Shown: positions 34,359-45,619, counted from the first letter of the stretch. The stretch is 64,000 nt of DNA from Diadophis punctatus similis (GCA_023053685.1 JALIGW010000003.1:51101496-51165495); one strand, 5' to 3'. Notes: generated from the sequence alone by a model not told the origin. Numbers and translations: made by a program.

Positions 34359-34553
34359 TCCCAAAGTTAATTTTTCAAGAGGCAACTGGACTTTGTTTTT
34401 CTTTAAAAACGTTTTGCTTCTCATCCAAGAAGCTTCTTCAGAGCTGGATGAGAAGCGAAACATCTTCAAAGGAAAAAACAGAAAGTCCAGTTGCCTCTTG
34501 AAAAAAGTACCTTTGGGACAACCATGACCTGGATGACTGAGAATCTCCATAGA
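34359..34553 (+). mobile_element. foldback repeat with CTTCTCATCCAAGAAGCTTC core, copy 1
   Basis: Arms around TTTTTCAAGAGGCAACTGGA (34371) and the complementary TCCAGTTGCCTCTTGAAAAA (34486-34505) enclose GCTTCTCATCCAAGAAGCTT. An outer CCCAAAG/CTTTGGG pair and a right extension GAGAATCTCCATAG follow. A second copy lies about 1.2 kb away in the same orientation. It is a DNA-transposon-like foldback; the superfamily is not determined. Confidence 0.75.
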
Positions 34554-34559
34554 ATTTAA

Positions 34560-35245
34560 AGTAAGCTTTTCTTTTCGTGAACAATATCTCAGACAATATG
34601 CCAATATTTCAAAGTTGCCTATCAACATTGATCAATATTAATATGGCCCAAACGGTTACAGATGGGACTCTAAATCTATGTACACATTTTAAAGAGAACA
34701 AAAGTATAGCAATTGCGTAACTTCTGTGAGAATCTGTCTAAATAATTTCTGGTATTATATACTATTAAATTACAGCACAGGGAGTAAAGCTGCTTATATG
34801 GAGGAGAGAGACAGGAATCAGCATGAAAGAAGTAGCTAATCCAAGAGCTTTCTCATGTAACCATCTTCTTTAACAACTATATGTCAATTTCATATGTACC
34901 AATATATTGATACTGATATTAGTATATACTGATACTGTGTTGTACAATTCTAAGAATTCAGGGAACTGTAATCCACATTTACAACTTATCACTAGATTTG
35001 TCTGGACACACATATTTAAATAATTTTAATATGGTCTCACTGTATTGATAAGGCTTATTAAGCTTCTTATATTGCTTAAAATAATCAGTGCCAAGAACAC
35101 ATTTTTTTCTGGAGCTCAACTTCAATCAAGTACCTGATTTTATCAGTTTCTGCCATCCAGGAGACCCAAATCTTGCGAACCTTTTACTACTTTCATGATA
35201 TTTTAAGAGAAAAATTAGTCCCCATTTCTCTTCAAAACCATAATG
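34560..35245. other. EIF2B3 intron DNA without recognised features
   Basis: This is AT-rich intron between two MITE clusters with nothing recognisable. Confidence 0.5.
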
Positions 35246-35253
35246 ATCTATAA

Positions 35254-35384
35254 CAGAGGTATTCAAACTTGGCAAATTTAAGATTTGTGGACTTCAACTC
35301 CCAGAATTCTCCAGCCAGCATAGCTGGAGAATTCTGGGAGTTGAAGTCCACAAGTCTTAAAGTTGCCAGGTTTGGGGACCCCTG
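35254..35384. mobile_element. hAT palindromic MITE
   Basis: It starts CAGAGGTATTCAAACTTGGC and ends GTTTGGGGACCCCTG, with flanks atctataa (35246-35253) and atctatac (35385-35392). The arms contain CTTCAACTCCCAGAATTCTC and its complement. Confidence 0.92.
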
Positions 35385-35532
35385 ATCTATACCAATAAAA
35401 TATCCATTCTAAAGAAAGAATAGTAGCAACCTAATTCTCAATTCTAAGATTTAAGGAGAACTTTTGAGAACACACGCACAGGAAAGGCAACCCTTCTTCC
35501 TTTCTACAACAGCTACCAAAATGGTACTTCTA

Positions 35533-35748
35533 TCCCAAAGGTGCTTTTTCCAAAAGGCAATTGGCCTTCCCCCCCCCCCCTTTGAAAACATTTTGTTTCT
35601 CATTCAAGAGAGACTTCAAGCTTCTTCAGTTCAGGTTCTTGGCTAAGAAGCGAAACATTTTCAAAGGAAAAAAAACCCAAGTCTAATTGCCTTTTAGAAA
35701 ACACACCTTTGGGACAATCATGATCTGGATGATTGAGAATCTCCATAG
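35533..35748 (+). mobile_element. foldback repeat with CTTCTCATCCAAGAAGCTTC core, copy 2
   Basis: The outer arms CCCAAAGGTGCTTTTTCCAA and the complementary ACACACCTTTGGG, an inner AAGAAGCGAAACATTTTC, and the extension GATTGAGAATCTCCATAG all match copy 1 at 34359-34553. A poly-C run (35570-35580) interrupts the left arm. Confidence 0.75.
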
Positions 35749-35754
35749 GTAACT

Positions 35755-38340
35755 TTTCTAATTACAGTAGTAAAGAGATTAATTCTGTTTTGAAGAAGCA
35801 TCATCAATGCTTAGAAATTATAAATAATTCCATTCCAAGTTTTGACGGGGCACATTGCATTATTTTATAAGATGGGTCTTATAGATGAGTTAGCTGCTCC
35901 ACATATTTTTCCATCCTCTTCCAGAACTAAAATATGGGAACAGCAAATATACTGTACATAGTGATCTTCCGCAAGACGAGCAATTTCCCTAGCACATATA
36001 TGCTGGAAATATATTTATTGCTTTGACTAGCCCATAGAGGGAAAATGTTTATGCAAGAAAACCGGATTAACAAAACCTTAATCGAACTTGAATTTTATAT
36101 TCCCTGCAGTGGTCCTCTCTGTAACCATTCCTTTTTCATAATAGGATCCAGGTTTACAAGAGAACTTCAAAATGAATTCATGTCTAGGATGAGCAAAATA
36201 ATAATGGGGGGGGGGGGGTTGCTTCTGGATTGTGCATTGTGACCTAAGGATTTTCACATATATTCCACTGAGACAGAGACCTTACCAAAACTCCTATGAT
36301 TTTCTGTTATTTATCCCATTATCAATCTCTTGAACTATTATTATTATTTTTGTTGTATAGAAGTCTCTGTGGTGTTGTTAAGAGAGGTGAATGAGGCAAA
36401 GCACTTGTTATTTTTATTTTAGAAGTATATACGGGGCTTCAGAGAACATCAGTTAAGTCTCAATAAAAGAAGTCTGGTAAACTGCTTTAAGAAATGAAAT
36501 GCTCTATTTATTTATTTCAAAATTGACTCATAAGCAAAGGAGTAAAACGTCCCATTTGTCTCTATGCACATATTTCACGGTTGTTTTTAAATCCACCAAG
36601 TGTCCAAAAACATCTCTGTTACAAGTTATGATTTTTTTTCCATGGTCACCAAACTCATCTCAACTGTACCAGAAGCAGAGATTCCACCTCCCCAGCCATT
36701 ACGGTGAGCTTTCTTATGTCATGTATTTGGAAAGAAGGTTTTTCAGCAGAGGAAGTGAAGCGCTAAACTTGTCTGTCCAAAACTGCATGGATCACTGACC
36801 CTCAGCAGCATACAGACCACTGCTGTGACATCACACTTTCCACAACATGGCTCCAAAAGATGTACCCAGCATGCAAATCTGGATTGCTTAGCTCTTCCAA
36901 GAAATGACTTCTTTTATTTTTTTTTCATTGTTTATGGAAGGATCACGGGTACATTTTTGTAACTTTTATTCTGAAGGACTTAGGAAACACTAGGCAGACC
37001 ACCTATCATTACTTCACAATCAAAGTCTACTAACAATAGTATCTAACTGTATGGTTTCGTCAGGGGTTGCATTAAAACAAGTAAACATTTATTAGTGCAG
37101 GAAAATGTACATTTTTCCACTCTGTTATACTGCTGGAATGCTATATTTTAATAGCTGGTTGGAATATAGTTACTGACATAAATTGGAGAAGATCTTTATA
37201 GGATGAGAAGGAAAAAAATGTGTCAGCTTTCATCATCATATTCCAAACCAACATAACATTATCTATGCACATGCCAGCAAAAATGGTTAGTCTTCTTACC
37301 AAGGCAGTACAGTTTTGGGCCATATCTGTGGTTCTATATGTCTCTGGCTCACACTGAATAGAAGCAAGAGCACTTCCCATCATTAGTCTTAATTGCACAG
37401 GGCTTTTCCTTGTAATTTTATAAAGAAGTGAGAGTATGTAGGAAGTGCTGACGGTGGGTTTCCTTCTCATGCCAAAATTGCTTCTATTCCCAAGAGGAGT
37501 AATAATAGCATGGGAAGCAGCTATGCCATGGGCTCTTCCCGCATAACCTGAGTCTACAGATGTTGCTGCCAAACCTCAGGAAACAGACAAAATATTGCCC
37601 AAATTCACACATTGCTTTCTGCCAGGAAACAAAACATTGCAATGAGCTGGATGCAAAGCCACCAAAACAGAAAATAAGACATTTTCTCCCTTATTCAAGA
37701 ACTCCAGTCAAATAGCACCATGTTGATTTTATAAAACCAGTTTTGTTCACAGTAGCAGTGGTAATAAGATTCAGTTGCGCCATACCAAATGTGGATACAC
37801 AGCTCAGATTAAAAACTTATTGCTAGTGTATCTGATACAATGACAGGTTCACTTCATGACCTAAGATTATCACTTTCTCAGTTTTTATTTCATTGCTTTT
37901 TGCTATTAGTGATGTGGATTTCAAATTATTTAAATTACTGATATGCTTTGATAAAGCATATCAATATAGTTAAATTTAATTTTATATTAAGAAGTGATTG
38001 AATTAAAATTTTAATTCAGCACCCAAATAATTAATATTGGATCAAGGTATCTCAGAAAATAATGAATATTAACATTAAAAGCATGTAATCATAAGAAACA
38101 TGAAAAACCAACAACCTTGGCTTGAAATATTCTAATGAAATTTGATTTACATGCACTTTAGTGTACCTGTAAACACAATATAGTTTCACTAACATGCTGG
38201 ATAATGAAAAATAGGATCATACCTAGAATATATAGGAAGTCAATTATTTTTGTTCCTGTGTTTCAGTTCAATATTAAGAGTCAGATCTCACTGAATGTAG
38301 AAATAGCTTAGGTCTCTTACAGAAAGTCTATGATCCATAG
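35755..38340. other. EIF2B3 intron DNA with one unexplained open frame
   Basis: No known exon or transposon was recognised. A minus-strand open frame of 143 codons (37141-37572, starting MAATSVDSGYAGRAHG) is the longest in the gene body not due to a repeat, but it has no recognised domain and no splice context. A poly-G run lies near 36205-36219. Confidence 0.45.
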
Positions 38341-38344
38341 TGAA

Positions 38345-38415
38345 TTTATATTTCTTTATTTATTTGTATCCTGCATTTATTATTTTTAGAAATAACTCAA
38401 GGCGGCGAACATACT
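38345..38415 (-). mobile_element. LINE/SINE 3'-tail fragment, reverse
   Basis: TTATTTATTTGTATCCTGCA and CTCAAGGCGGCGAACATAC are the reverse of a GTATGTTCGCCGCCTTGAG tail, close in form to the other AAAT-tailed fragments of the window. Confidence 0.55.
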
Positions 38416-38641
38416 TTGTACTAATATTAGTTAATCTAAATTGAGATATGAATCCATTTTTTAACATTATTTAGCAAATGGTTTTCTTTCTCATACTTTC
38501 TCAAAGATATGGCACACATTAGATTATTGTTAATTGATTGGCTTAATTTGTTAATCTTGTCCCTAAAACTGAATTGGACACAGCAGCGAATAAGAGTTTA
38601 GAAACATATACATGCTCTGCAAGATCTAAACATCTCCTAAG

Positions 38642-38719
38642 ATGGTGATTTATCTTAGCTGCCCAGAATCACCTTGTAGGGGAAATGGGCAGCATAGAAA
38701 GAAAATAAATAAATAAATT
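38642..38719 (+). mobile_element. LINE/SINE 3'-tail fragment
   Basis: TTAGCTGCCCAGAATCACCT and GGGGAAATGGGCAGCATAGA followed by (AAAT)n is a squamate-type LINE/SINE tail. It is about 110 bases from the EIF2B3 exon at 38830. Confidence 0.6.
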
Positions 38720-38829
38720 TGCTTAATTTCCTTAGTGAACACTGATGTGTTGAATTATTTCTATATTTTACACATACACATTACTCATATTATGATAAAC
38801 TAAAATGATATTTAAATACTTGGTATTAC

Positions 38830-38969
38830 CTTTATTTTTTCATGAATATGCCGTAATGAGTCTGCAGTTCCCATATCTGCATCATCAGCAATACATACAA
38901 TATCCAGCTTCAATTTTGTCTCCAAGTTTAGCACCTTCTGAACATCTTTCGTTGTAACCACAATGACTT
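38830..38969 (-). CDS. EIF2B3: EIF2B3 second coding exon (residues 50-96)
   Basis: After the acceptor TCTGCAG the exon reads [20 protein letters not shown] and then the conserved [11 protein letters not shown] block (about residues 80-89), followed by a donor AAAG|GTAATA. The exon is 140 bases long, which with one carried base gives 47 whole codons, ending in phase 0. The segment forms the middle of the nucleotidyltransferase-like domain; GTADSLR corresponds to the nucleotide-sugar transferase motif around the second conserved loop. The flanking introns are 6.3 kb (upstream) and 13.4 kb (downstream). No frameshift or stop was found, so the exon looks functional. It was too short and interrupted by splice sites to stand out as a long open frame and was found by reading the minus strand. 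Confidence 0.95.
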
Positions 38970-39051
38970 CTGCAGAAAAGAAAAAAAGTAAATAGATCTA
39001 TGAAATAGTTTACATTCTTCAGAATAGATCATTTAATTTTAGATAGTTTAG

Positions 39052-39054
<3 letters not shown>

Positions 39055-39136
<82 letters not shown>
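39055..39136. repeat. (ATTT)n microsatellite
   Basis: About twenty ATTT units directly abut the 3' end of the reverse SINE that follows and probably grew from its tail. Confidence 0.97.
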
Positions 39137-39367
39137 TGAGATTTATATACCGCCTCATAGTGCAAGCACTCTCTAAGCGGTTTACACCGGTAAGCAATGT
39201 ATATTTACATTGCCCCCAACAATCTGGGTCCTCATTTTACCTACCTCGGAAGGATGGAAGGCTGAGTCAACCCTGAGCCGGTGAGATTTGAACAGCTGAA
39301 CTGCTGATCACAGTCAGCTAAAGTGGCCTGCAGTACTGCACTCTAACTGCTGCACCACCTCGGCTCT
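39137..39367 (-). mobile_element. tRNA-derived SINE (family 2), near full length
   Basis: The minus-strand reading starts with the GAGCCGAGGTGGTGCAGCAG head, passes through CAGATTGTTGGGGGCAATGT and ends in CGGTATATAAATCTC next to the (AAAT)n tail. It matches 17296-17537. A 15-20 base segment (TACATTGCTTACCGG in element sense) differs from that copy. Confidence 0.85.
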
Positions 39368-39779
39368 TGATGTAACTTTTCAATGTAAATGTAAAGTTTA
39401 AAAGTAAAGTTTAAATAGTTTACATTCTTTTAAAGCCGTAAAACTTTCAAAAAGTCCTTACAAATTACAAATAATTTGATCAAGTTCTTCAAGGTTTCAG
39501 AATTCTCATTATATGCCAAAATGTGCAAAAATAATTTACTGATCAAAATAGCATTACTTCCGCAGAACAGTATTTTATTAAATATCTATTAAATCTAAAA
39601 ACATGTAATTCATACTAATTTACATCATTGTGTAATGTAATTGTATACTGTAGTGTAATGTAATTACAGAATTGATATACATTTATGCAAATAACATAAA
39701 GTTAAGTACCTCATCAAAGCTTCTTTGGTTGCAACCAACTTGTCCTTTATTTTAGGAGATTGTCTAGATCGCGGGTGTC

Positions 39780-39903
39780 AAACTCGCCATGTCACATTGC
39801 CGTCACGTGACGTTTCACGACATTTTCCCCATTCGTGGAGCTGGGGTGGGCATAACCTGCGCATGACACATCTGGTCCAAGGGCCCCCAGTTTGACACCC
39901 CTG
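39780..39903. mobile_element. hAT MITE, GGGTGTCAAACTCG family, copy 1
   Basis: The ends CGCGGGTGTCAAACTCG and AGTTTGACACCCCTG are flanked by perfect 8-bp duplications gtctagat (39772-39779 and 39904-39911). It is 124 bp long with CACGTGACG inside and has no coding capacity. Confidence 0.95.
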
Positions 39904-40140
39904 GTCTAGATGGAATTTTGTCTTCTGAATTCAAATTCCCTTAAATCAGGCTCTTGAAAAAGCACATATGAGCCTCCTGATGTAACATTCAGAAGAGTTT
40001 GAAATACCTTTTCATCTGATTTAATTGGTTTTAATCCAAGAGTTCTTAAAAAAAAGTCTCACATGTAAAATTTCATATTCCTAAAATCAGCAAATGCAGA
40101 TAAGATGATCTTGGAGAGGGAGGGGAGGGAGAAATGTGCA

Positions 40141-40198
40141 TGAGTCCTACGGGATTGGGCGGCCTATAAGAACTTTTAATTAAATCAAATTAAATTAA
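40141..40198 (+). mobile_element. L2-like LINE 3'-tail fragment
   Basis: ATGAGTCCTACGGGATTGGG followed by CGGCCTATAAGAA matches the terminus of the L2-like LINE at 56991-57045. An AAATT-type tail and then purine microsatellites follow. Confidence 0.7.
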
Positions 40199-40236
40199 GA
40201 GACAGAGCGGAGAAGAGAGACAGGAATGAGAGTCAA

Positions 40237-40276
40237 AGAGAGAGAGAGAGAGAGAGAGAGAAACAAAGAAACAAAG

Positions 40277-40355
<79 letters not shown>

Positions 40356-40358
40356 AAT
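40237..40358. repeat. (GA)n and (GAAA)n microsatellites
   Basis: A GA run (40237-40260) is followed by GAAA units to 40358, forming one purine tract interrupted by two AC steps. A remnant of the palindromic hAT MITE right arm lies just beyond, at about 40450-40493. Confidence 0.95.
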
Positions 40359-40773
40359 GGCCAGTACAATACCAACTTTTTAAAGGATTTAAGAAACCAC
40401 AGGCTTTTCAGGATAACATTTATTCCTGGTATATTTGGGGAGAGGGTGGAACTGAAGTCCACAGATCTTAAATTTGCCAAGTTGAGAAACACTGTTTTAG
40501 AGAGTCCCAATGTGGATGTGGATAGTAGTAAATTCATATGCACTGTTTATTTAGATTCTCAAAACACATTTGATAGATCTCTCACCATTTTTCTGAATAA
40601 ACTAACAGTAGAATAAAAGTTTCTTTATTCATTTGTAATTGTTTGATGAGCAGAGACCTTGGATTAGGAATAAATGGCCAACTTTCACAGTAGCTGAAAC
40701 TAAACAATGGGACACCCAGGGAATTGCACTGAGACCACCACTGTTTAAATTTATAATTATGAATGATCTAGAA

Positions 40774-41156
40774 CCGTGATGGCGAACCTATGGCACGCAT
40801 GCCACAGGTGGCACGCAGAGCCCTCTCTGCGGGCACGCGAGCCATCGCCCCAGCTCAGCTCCAACGCACATGTGCGCACGTCTCCCGCTGGCCAGCTGGT
40901 TTTTGGGTCTCTGCTGCGCATGTGCAGGGGGCACGGCACATGCAGGAGACATGTGCGCATGCGTGGGGGACACGTGCGGGGTTGTGTGTGCATGCACGGG
41001 ATGGGAGTGCAGGGGTCATGCACGCATGTGTGAGGGAGGGACACATGCGGGGATCGCACGTGCATGCGGGAGGTGCACGGAGGGGTCGCACATGCATTGT
41101 ATTATGGGTGCGGGTGCATTTTCGGCATGCGACGACAAAAAGGTTAGCCATCACTC
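40774..41156 (+). mobile_element. hAT MITE, family 1, copy E
   Basis: The left end is CCGTGATGGCGAACCTATGG and the right end GGTTAGCCATCACTC. Perfect 8-bp duplications atctagaa lie at 40766-40773 and 41157-41164. The interior has many degenerate GCACATG/GCGCATG units, giving long open frames on both strands that are compositional. Confidence 0.94.
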
Positions 41157-41169
41157 ATCTAGAACAAAG

Positions 41170-42815
41170 GCTGGCATAGTAACCTCCATATGTTTTGAAC
41201 TCCCACAACCCCTGCTATTAATCATGGTGTATAGGACTGGTCAAAACATCTAATCTGCATTGGAATTAAATCCAAAAGGAGTTTTGGATCAACAAGGGAA
41301 CAGCTAGGCAAATCCATTCATAATGGAAATATCTCAGAATTAGGTTGTTTTAAGCCTAGAATCACTTCACTGAGTATGGAATGCATTGCCAGTAATATTT
41401 TAAGTTTGAGCTAATGTCTATTTCTCTTGGGCAGTAAGAGGGAAACTTCTGTTCAAACAGTATAGACTTCTTAGGAAATAACTCATTTTTTTATTAAAAG
41501 AATTTTATTTTGAAATGGGGTTGGGTTGGACGGTTTTGCAAGTGGTTTCTCATTAAGTCAGTTTTCTTTTCCAATCCGTATAAGACCAAATAGAAAAAGT
41601 CTTCTGCAATTTTTTTTTCGGTTTTGAGGTTACTTCAAAGAAATAATTTCGTAAAAATTCCCATGGTTGGAATTTGGTGTTGGAGATTGAAATCTTTTGT
41701 TTAGCCATTTGAGCATCATTGAAGGTAGAAATCTGACCTAAGCAATGCTTAGGAAAACAAGTTTTATAACTAACAGAAAGGAGATTTCTAGGAAGTGCAC
41801 TATATGCATAAGCAAAGTCTAACATCTAGTTAACTAAGTTTTGCCAGTTGCCAAATATCCTAAACTCAAGGCCCTGGGAAGAAAAGCAGAAGGAAATTAT
41901 TTGAGATTATCCATTTGTTAAACAAAGAGCAGGCAGAGTAAAAGGCAGTGTGCTAGCATTGCAAATGAAACAACATTTTCATAGCATTCTAATGTATTCT
42001 GGAAATTAGCCTAAAATATTGCTCTGATTTCCTTTGAAGGAATGGGAATGGAAAAAGCAGAATGGGTTAACTTAAAAAAAAAAGGATCTTTTAGCAGTGA
42101 AGGCCTTTGTAATAATTTCTTGTTCTAGTCTCTGTGCCAGAAATCATTTACTATTTCTCTCTTTATCCTTTCTCCAATCAAACTACATACTAAACACCAT
42201 TATTGGAAATAGTCAATAATCATGCCTCAAAAAGTTTTGTTTCACTAGAGGGCAACTAGATTAGTTTCTATATACTGTAGAAGAGGCAAGAAATAAACAT
42301 ATTAAGTACTTTTTAACATATTAAACATTTCTTGAGATATCTGCTTTGAAATTAACTATTTTCAAGAATGGACCGCTTTCTGCCATCTGCCATTGGTGTA
42401 TTTGTAGTTGCAAGGACAAAATCATTCATTAAACTGGAACAATTTATGATAATAGTAGACATGGCTCGTTCTCTGTTCTAGCTTTAAAATTGCCTGAAAA
42501 CTTTCCCTTGAAGCCTCCACAATACAACTTTAATAAACCTTCTTATTACTGGGATTTAAGAAAAAAGTGCATCTACCCCAGCTCCTGCTTGGCTCAGAGC
42601 AGAGATGCAACCTCTAGAAACCCATCCTAGTGCTTATTTATAACCCTATTTTGCCAACTTTGTTTTAGAAACTTTACTAACCATATGATAATTAAACATA
42701 GGAACCATGAATAAGAATCTATTAGCTTCAGAATTTGTAATAAATAATATCCTAAAAAGAAAATGATGTACTAGAAAAAAGCACCTAACAAGCTAGATGA
42801 ACATCTAACAAGCCA
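41170..42815. other. EIF2B3 intron DNA without recognised features
   Basis: This is part of the intron between the first and second coding exons. No exon, RNA gene or transposon end could be supported. Confidence 0.5.
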
Positions 42816-42825
42816 GTGGATCAGT

Positions 42826-43392
42826 TTGCCTTCAGAGGTTTTGGGTGCTCCATCACTGGAGGTTTTTAAGAACAGATTGGACAGCCATTTGTGTGAAATG
42901 GTATAGGTCAGTGATGGCGAACCTTTTTTTGCTCAAGTGCCGAAAGCGCAAGCGCATGCGCTATTGCACGCATGCATGTGCCCACATCCATAATTCAATG
43001 GCCCCCATGCGCCTCAACCCCTGCACATGCGCACATGACCCCCCCCCACATTCCCCCGTTTCCGGTAGGCCTGTTTTTCGACCTCTCCAGGCTCCAGAGG
43101 CTTTCTTGGAGCCCGGGGAGGGCGAAAACACCCTACACCCCCCTGGAGGCCCTACGGAGGCTGAAAACACCCTCCCAGAGCCTCTGCACAAGCCGAAAAT
43201 CAGGTGGCCGGCACGCACATGCGCGCTGGAGCTGAGCTAGGGCAACGGCTCGTGTGCCGGTAGATATGGTTCCGCGTGCCACCTGCGGCACACGTGCCAT
43301 AGGCTCGCCATCACAGGTATAATGTCTCCTGCTTGAGTAAGGGGTTGAACTAGAAGATCTCCAATGTCCCTTTCAACTCTGTTAATGTGTTA
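42826..43392 (+). mobile_element. CR1 LINE 3' end, split by hAT copy F
   Basis: CAGAGGTTTTGGGTGCTCCA and ACTGGAGGTTTTTAAGAACA before the hAT, and GGGGTTGAACTAGAAGATCT with CCCTTTCAACTCTGTTA after it, form one continuous CR1 3' UTR. The hAT insertion at 42909-43316 interrupts it. The CR1 copy keeps only about 150 bases. Confidence 0.88.
42909..43316 (-). mobile_element. hAT MITE, family 1, copy F
   Basis: The left end is CAGTGATGGCGAACC and the right end GGCTCGCCATCACAG. The flanks gtataggt and gtataatg match in their first five bases, so the insertion is older than copies B, C and E. It sits in a CR1 3' end and contains AGCGCATGCGCT. Confidence 0.88.
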
Positions 43393-43394
43393 AG

Positions 43395-44390
43395 CTATTT
43401 TAATTACACATTAAGCTCCATGAATACTGAGCAATTAGTTATTCCTTCCCTATTTGGAGCCAAAAAGACTAGTATGATTCCCTATTTCGTATTCAGTTAG
43501 ATAATTTTCAATAGTAACCATAGCAAATGAGCATTATTCATAAAACTGCTATTCTGCCACTATTCACAGTACATTTAAAATGCTAGTCCATAAGAGAAAT
43601 GATTCTGGGGTTTATTCAAAGTTACTGAACCTTATGACTAATCAGGTGAGAATACATTTAAAATTAAAATAATTTATATTAAAACTTCTTCAGTTTAGAT
43701 CTTTTCTTAGAAGACTGTAAATGCAGATGGAAGATAAAATTCATCACAAACTAGTTATGAGCATAGGTGATACGATGATTGGTCTCATACATTGGGTTAA
43801 GCCAAGAATTGTTAAAACATTGACCAGCATAATAGAATTGGAGAGGTAGACTAAAATGTAGAACTAGCTATATTATAGTCAAGCCTAGTTATGCAACTAT
43901 ATGACATGCTTTTTCATGTGATTGTACAATTTTCCTGCACGATTCCAGGAAAAAGCAAGCTGCTTTACATAATTACACACAGGTGCTATATTTTTGCATT
44001 CTCCCAAGAATCTTGATATGAATCCATTTTACCTTGAAATCTGAAAAACTGCATTACCCCACTATATATTCATTATAAATCATATCAGTTAATCCAACAT
44101 ATTATACTGAAAGGAATTTTTAAAAAATAACTTACTGTCATGTATACAGTAATGAAAATTCTGGATGAAAAATATATCAGTGAGTGAAGTGCTTGGAGAA
44201 AAATCAGTCAAATCCTCCAAATTGTGATTTTACAGGTTGCATATTATTCTTACATAAAGCCTTTGGAAGAAAAGGGTCATTTGCACTGCCTTTATATATA
44301 AATATGGCATTAATACACACACACTCTCTCTCTCTCACCCACACACACAATTTGCTTCTTGGAAGTTTCCCACAGACCTTCCAAAACTAC
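43395..44390. other. EIF2B3 intron DNA without recognised features
   Basis: This is AT-rich intron with a short CA/CTCT patch at 44315-44349. A tRNA-SINE head trace (AACCACTACACTGAACTG, reverse) is seen near 44447-44464. Confidence 0.5.
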
Positions 44391-44476
44391 TTTAATGTTC
44401 TGAGCTGGACTAGAACTAATGTTGGTTTCATAGCCAGATGCTTTAACCACTACACTGAACTGATTCTATTTTGTTG

Positions 44477-44820
44477 ATAAAAAGATAAAGGTTTCCCTGT
44501 CCAGTCATGTCCAACTCTAGAGCAAGGTGCTTATCTCTGTTTCTTGGCCAAGGGAGCCAGAGTTGTATCAAGACACTTTCCATGGTCATGTGGCCAGCAT
44601 CGCTATATGACAAAGGTGCACAGAATGCTGTTACCTTCCCACCAAAGTGGTACCTATTAATCTATTTGCATTTGCATGCTTTCGAAGGGCTAAGTGGACA
44701 GGAGCTGGGGCAGGAACAAGAGCTCACCCCATTGTGCAGCGCTCAAGTCTTAAACACGGATTGTCAGCTTTCCAGCTGACAAGCTCAGGGTCTTTAACTG
44801 TTGAGCCATCATGCCCCCTT
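44477..44820 (-). mobile_element. Sauria-type SINE with Bov-B-like tail
   Basis: In element sense (minus strand) the head is GGGGGCATGATGGCTCAACA and includes GAGCTTGTCAGC. The body carries GGTGGGAAGGTAACAGCATT and ACCTTTGTCATATAGC, and the tail is AGAGTTGGACATGACTGGAC, the Bov-B LINE 3'-end motif. It is close to full length (about 340 bp). Such SINEs are spread through squamates and use the Bov-B reverse transcriptase. Confidence 0.82.
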
Positions 44821-44962
44821 ATTTTGTTAATATTCCCATCAAATTCCCAGAAGAAAAAAAGATAAGAAAAATTTCAATGTGCGCATTCTTTATGTAGAGC
44901 GCTTGTATATGTTTACTTAAATACAGAGATGATCTCAATCATATAACCTCCTTCTTCTAAAT

Positions 44963-45091
44963 CAGGGGTGTCAAACTCGCATCGTCATGGCGTCGTCATG
45001 TGATGTATCATGACTTTTCCCCCCTTCGTTAAACCAGACGGGGCCAGCACGTGATGCATCCAGCCCGTAGGCCGCAAGTTTGACACCCCTG
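44963..45091. mobile_element. hAT MITE, GGGTGTCAAACTCG family, copy 2
   Basis: The ends CAGGGGTGTCAAACTCG and AAGTTTGACACCCCTG are flanked by perfect 8-bp duplications ttctaaat (44955-44962 and 45092-45099). It lies about 180 bases from the first coding exon of EIF2B3. Confidence 0.96.
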
Positions 45092-45270
45092 TTCTAAATC
45101 ATGTTAGAAGTCAAATGGGACATTCTGAATTAACTCGACTTCCAGCTATGGTGCCAGTTTGTTTGCATTTATTGACAAAGTTCATTTCCAGTACTGCTGC
45201 AAATAATGTCCTTGACTTTTTGTTATGTCATTTCTCCACAGAGCAAAACATCATATTCAAGGCTGATTAC

Positions 45271-45418
45271 CTTCAAAACCAACTTGTTCCAACAGGTTGA
45301 GTGGGTACCATATTAAGGGTTTATTACCAATAGGAAGAAGAGCTTTAGGGATATTTGAGGTCAGATCCATCATGCGGGATCCACCGCCTACAGCCATCAC
45401 CACAGCTTGAAACTCCAT
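45271..45418 (-). CDS. EIF2B3: EIF2B3 first coding exon (residues 1-49 plus first base of codon 50)
   Basis: The reading begins [16 protein letters not shown] and continues through [19 protein letters not shown]. This is the N-terminal nucleotidyltransferase-like fold of eIF2B gamma, with the glycine-rich loop at residues 11-13 and the PKxLLPxxNKP signature at about 24-34. The splice acceptor is a T-rich tract ending in CAG, so the whole exon runs 45271-45426 with eight untranslated bases before the ATG at 45418. The ATG is chosen because it matches the known family start. The donor is GAAG|GTAATC; the last G is the first base of codon 50 (Glu), completed in the next exon. In this family the fold is thought to serve assembly and exchange activity, not sugar-nucleotide synthesis. 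Changes from the human protein are few and conservative. Confidence 0.96.
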
Positions 45419-45540
45419 ACCAAAATCTGGAAAAAAAATGAAATAATCCCAAAATGCAACCAAAAAGCAGACAACCGATGCTCTTTACAGGAGGAAAAAC
45501 TGCAGAACTAGTAACTTCTCATAGTCCATAGAGAGACTTT

Positions 45541-45590
45541 AACAACCCTCAGAAACCAGCATCCTAACAACCCTCAGAAACCAGCATCCT
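45541..45590. repeat. perfect 25-bp tandem duplication
   Basis: The unit AACAACCCTCAGAAACCAGC plus ATCCT occurs twice head to tail, without mismatch, in EIF2B3 intron 1. Confidence 0.97.
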
Positions 45591-45619
45591 CAGCCTTCGG
45601 TTTTGCCATTTAATCATCT

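Noticed and set aside
40757..41253. Many overlapping frames rich in His, Cys and Thr
   Set aside because: Degenerate GCACATG repeats within hAT copy E; no protein family.
42378..42391. CTCF-like motif CTGCCATCTGCCAT
   Set aside because: Only 11 of 14 positions fit the consensus.
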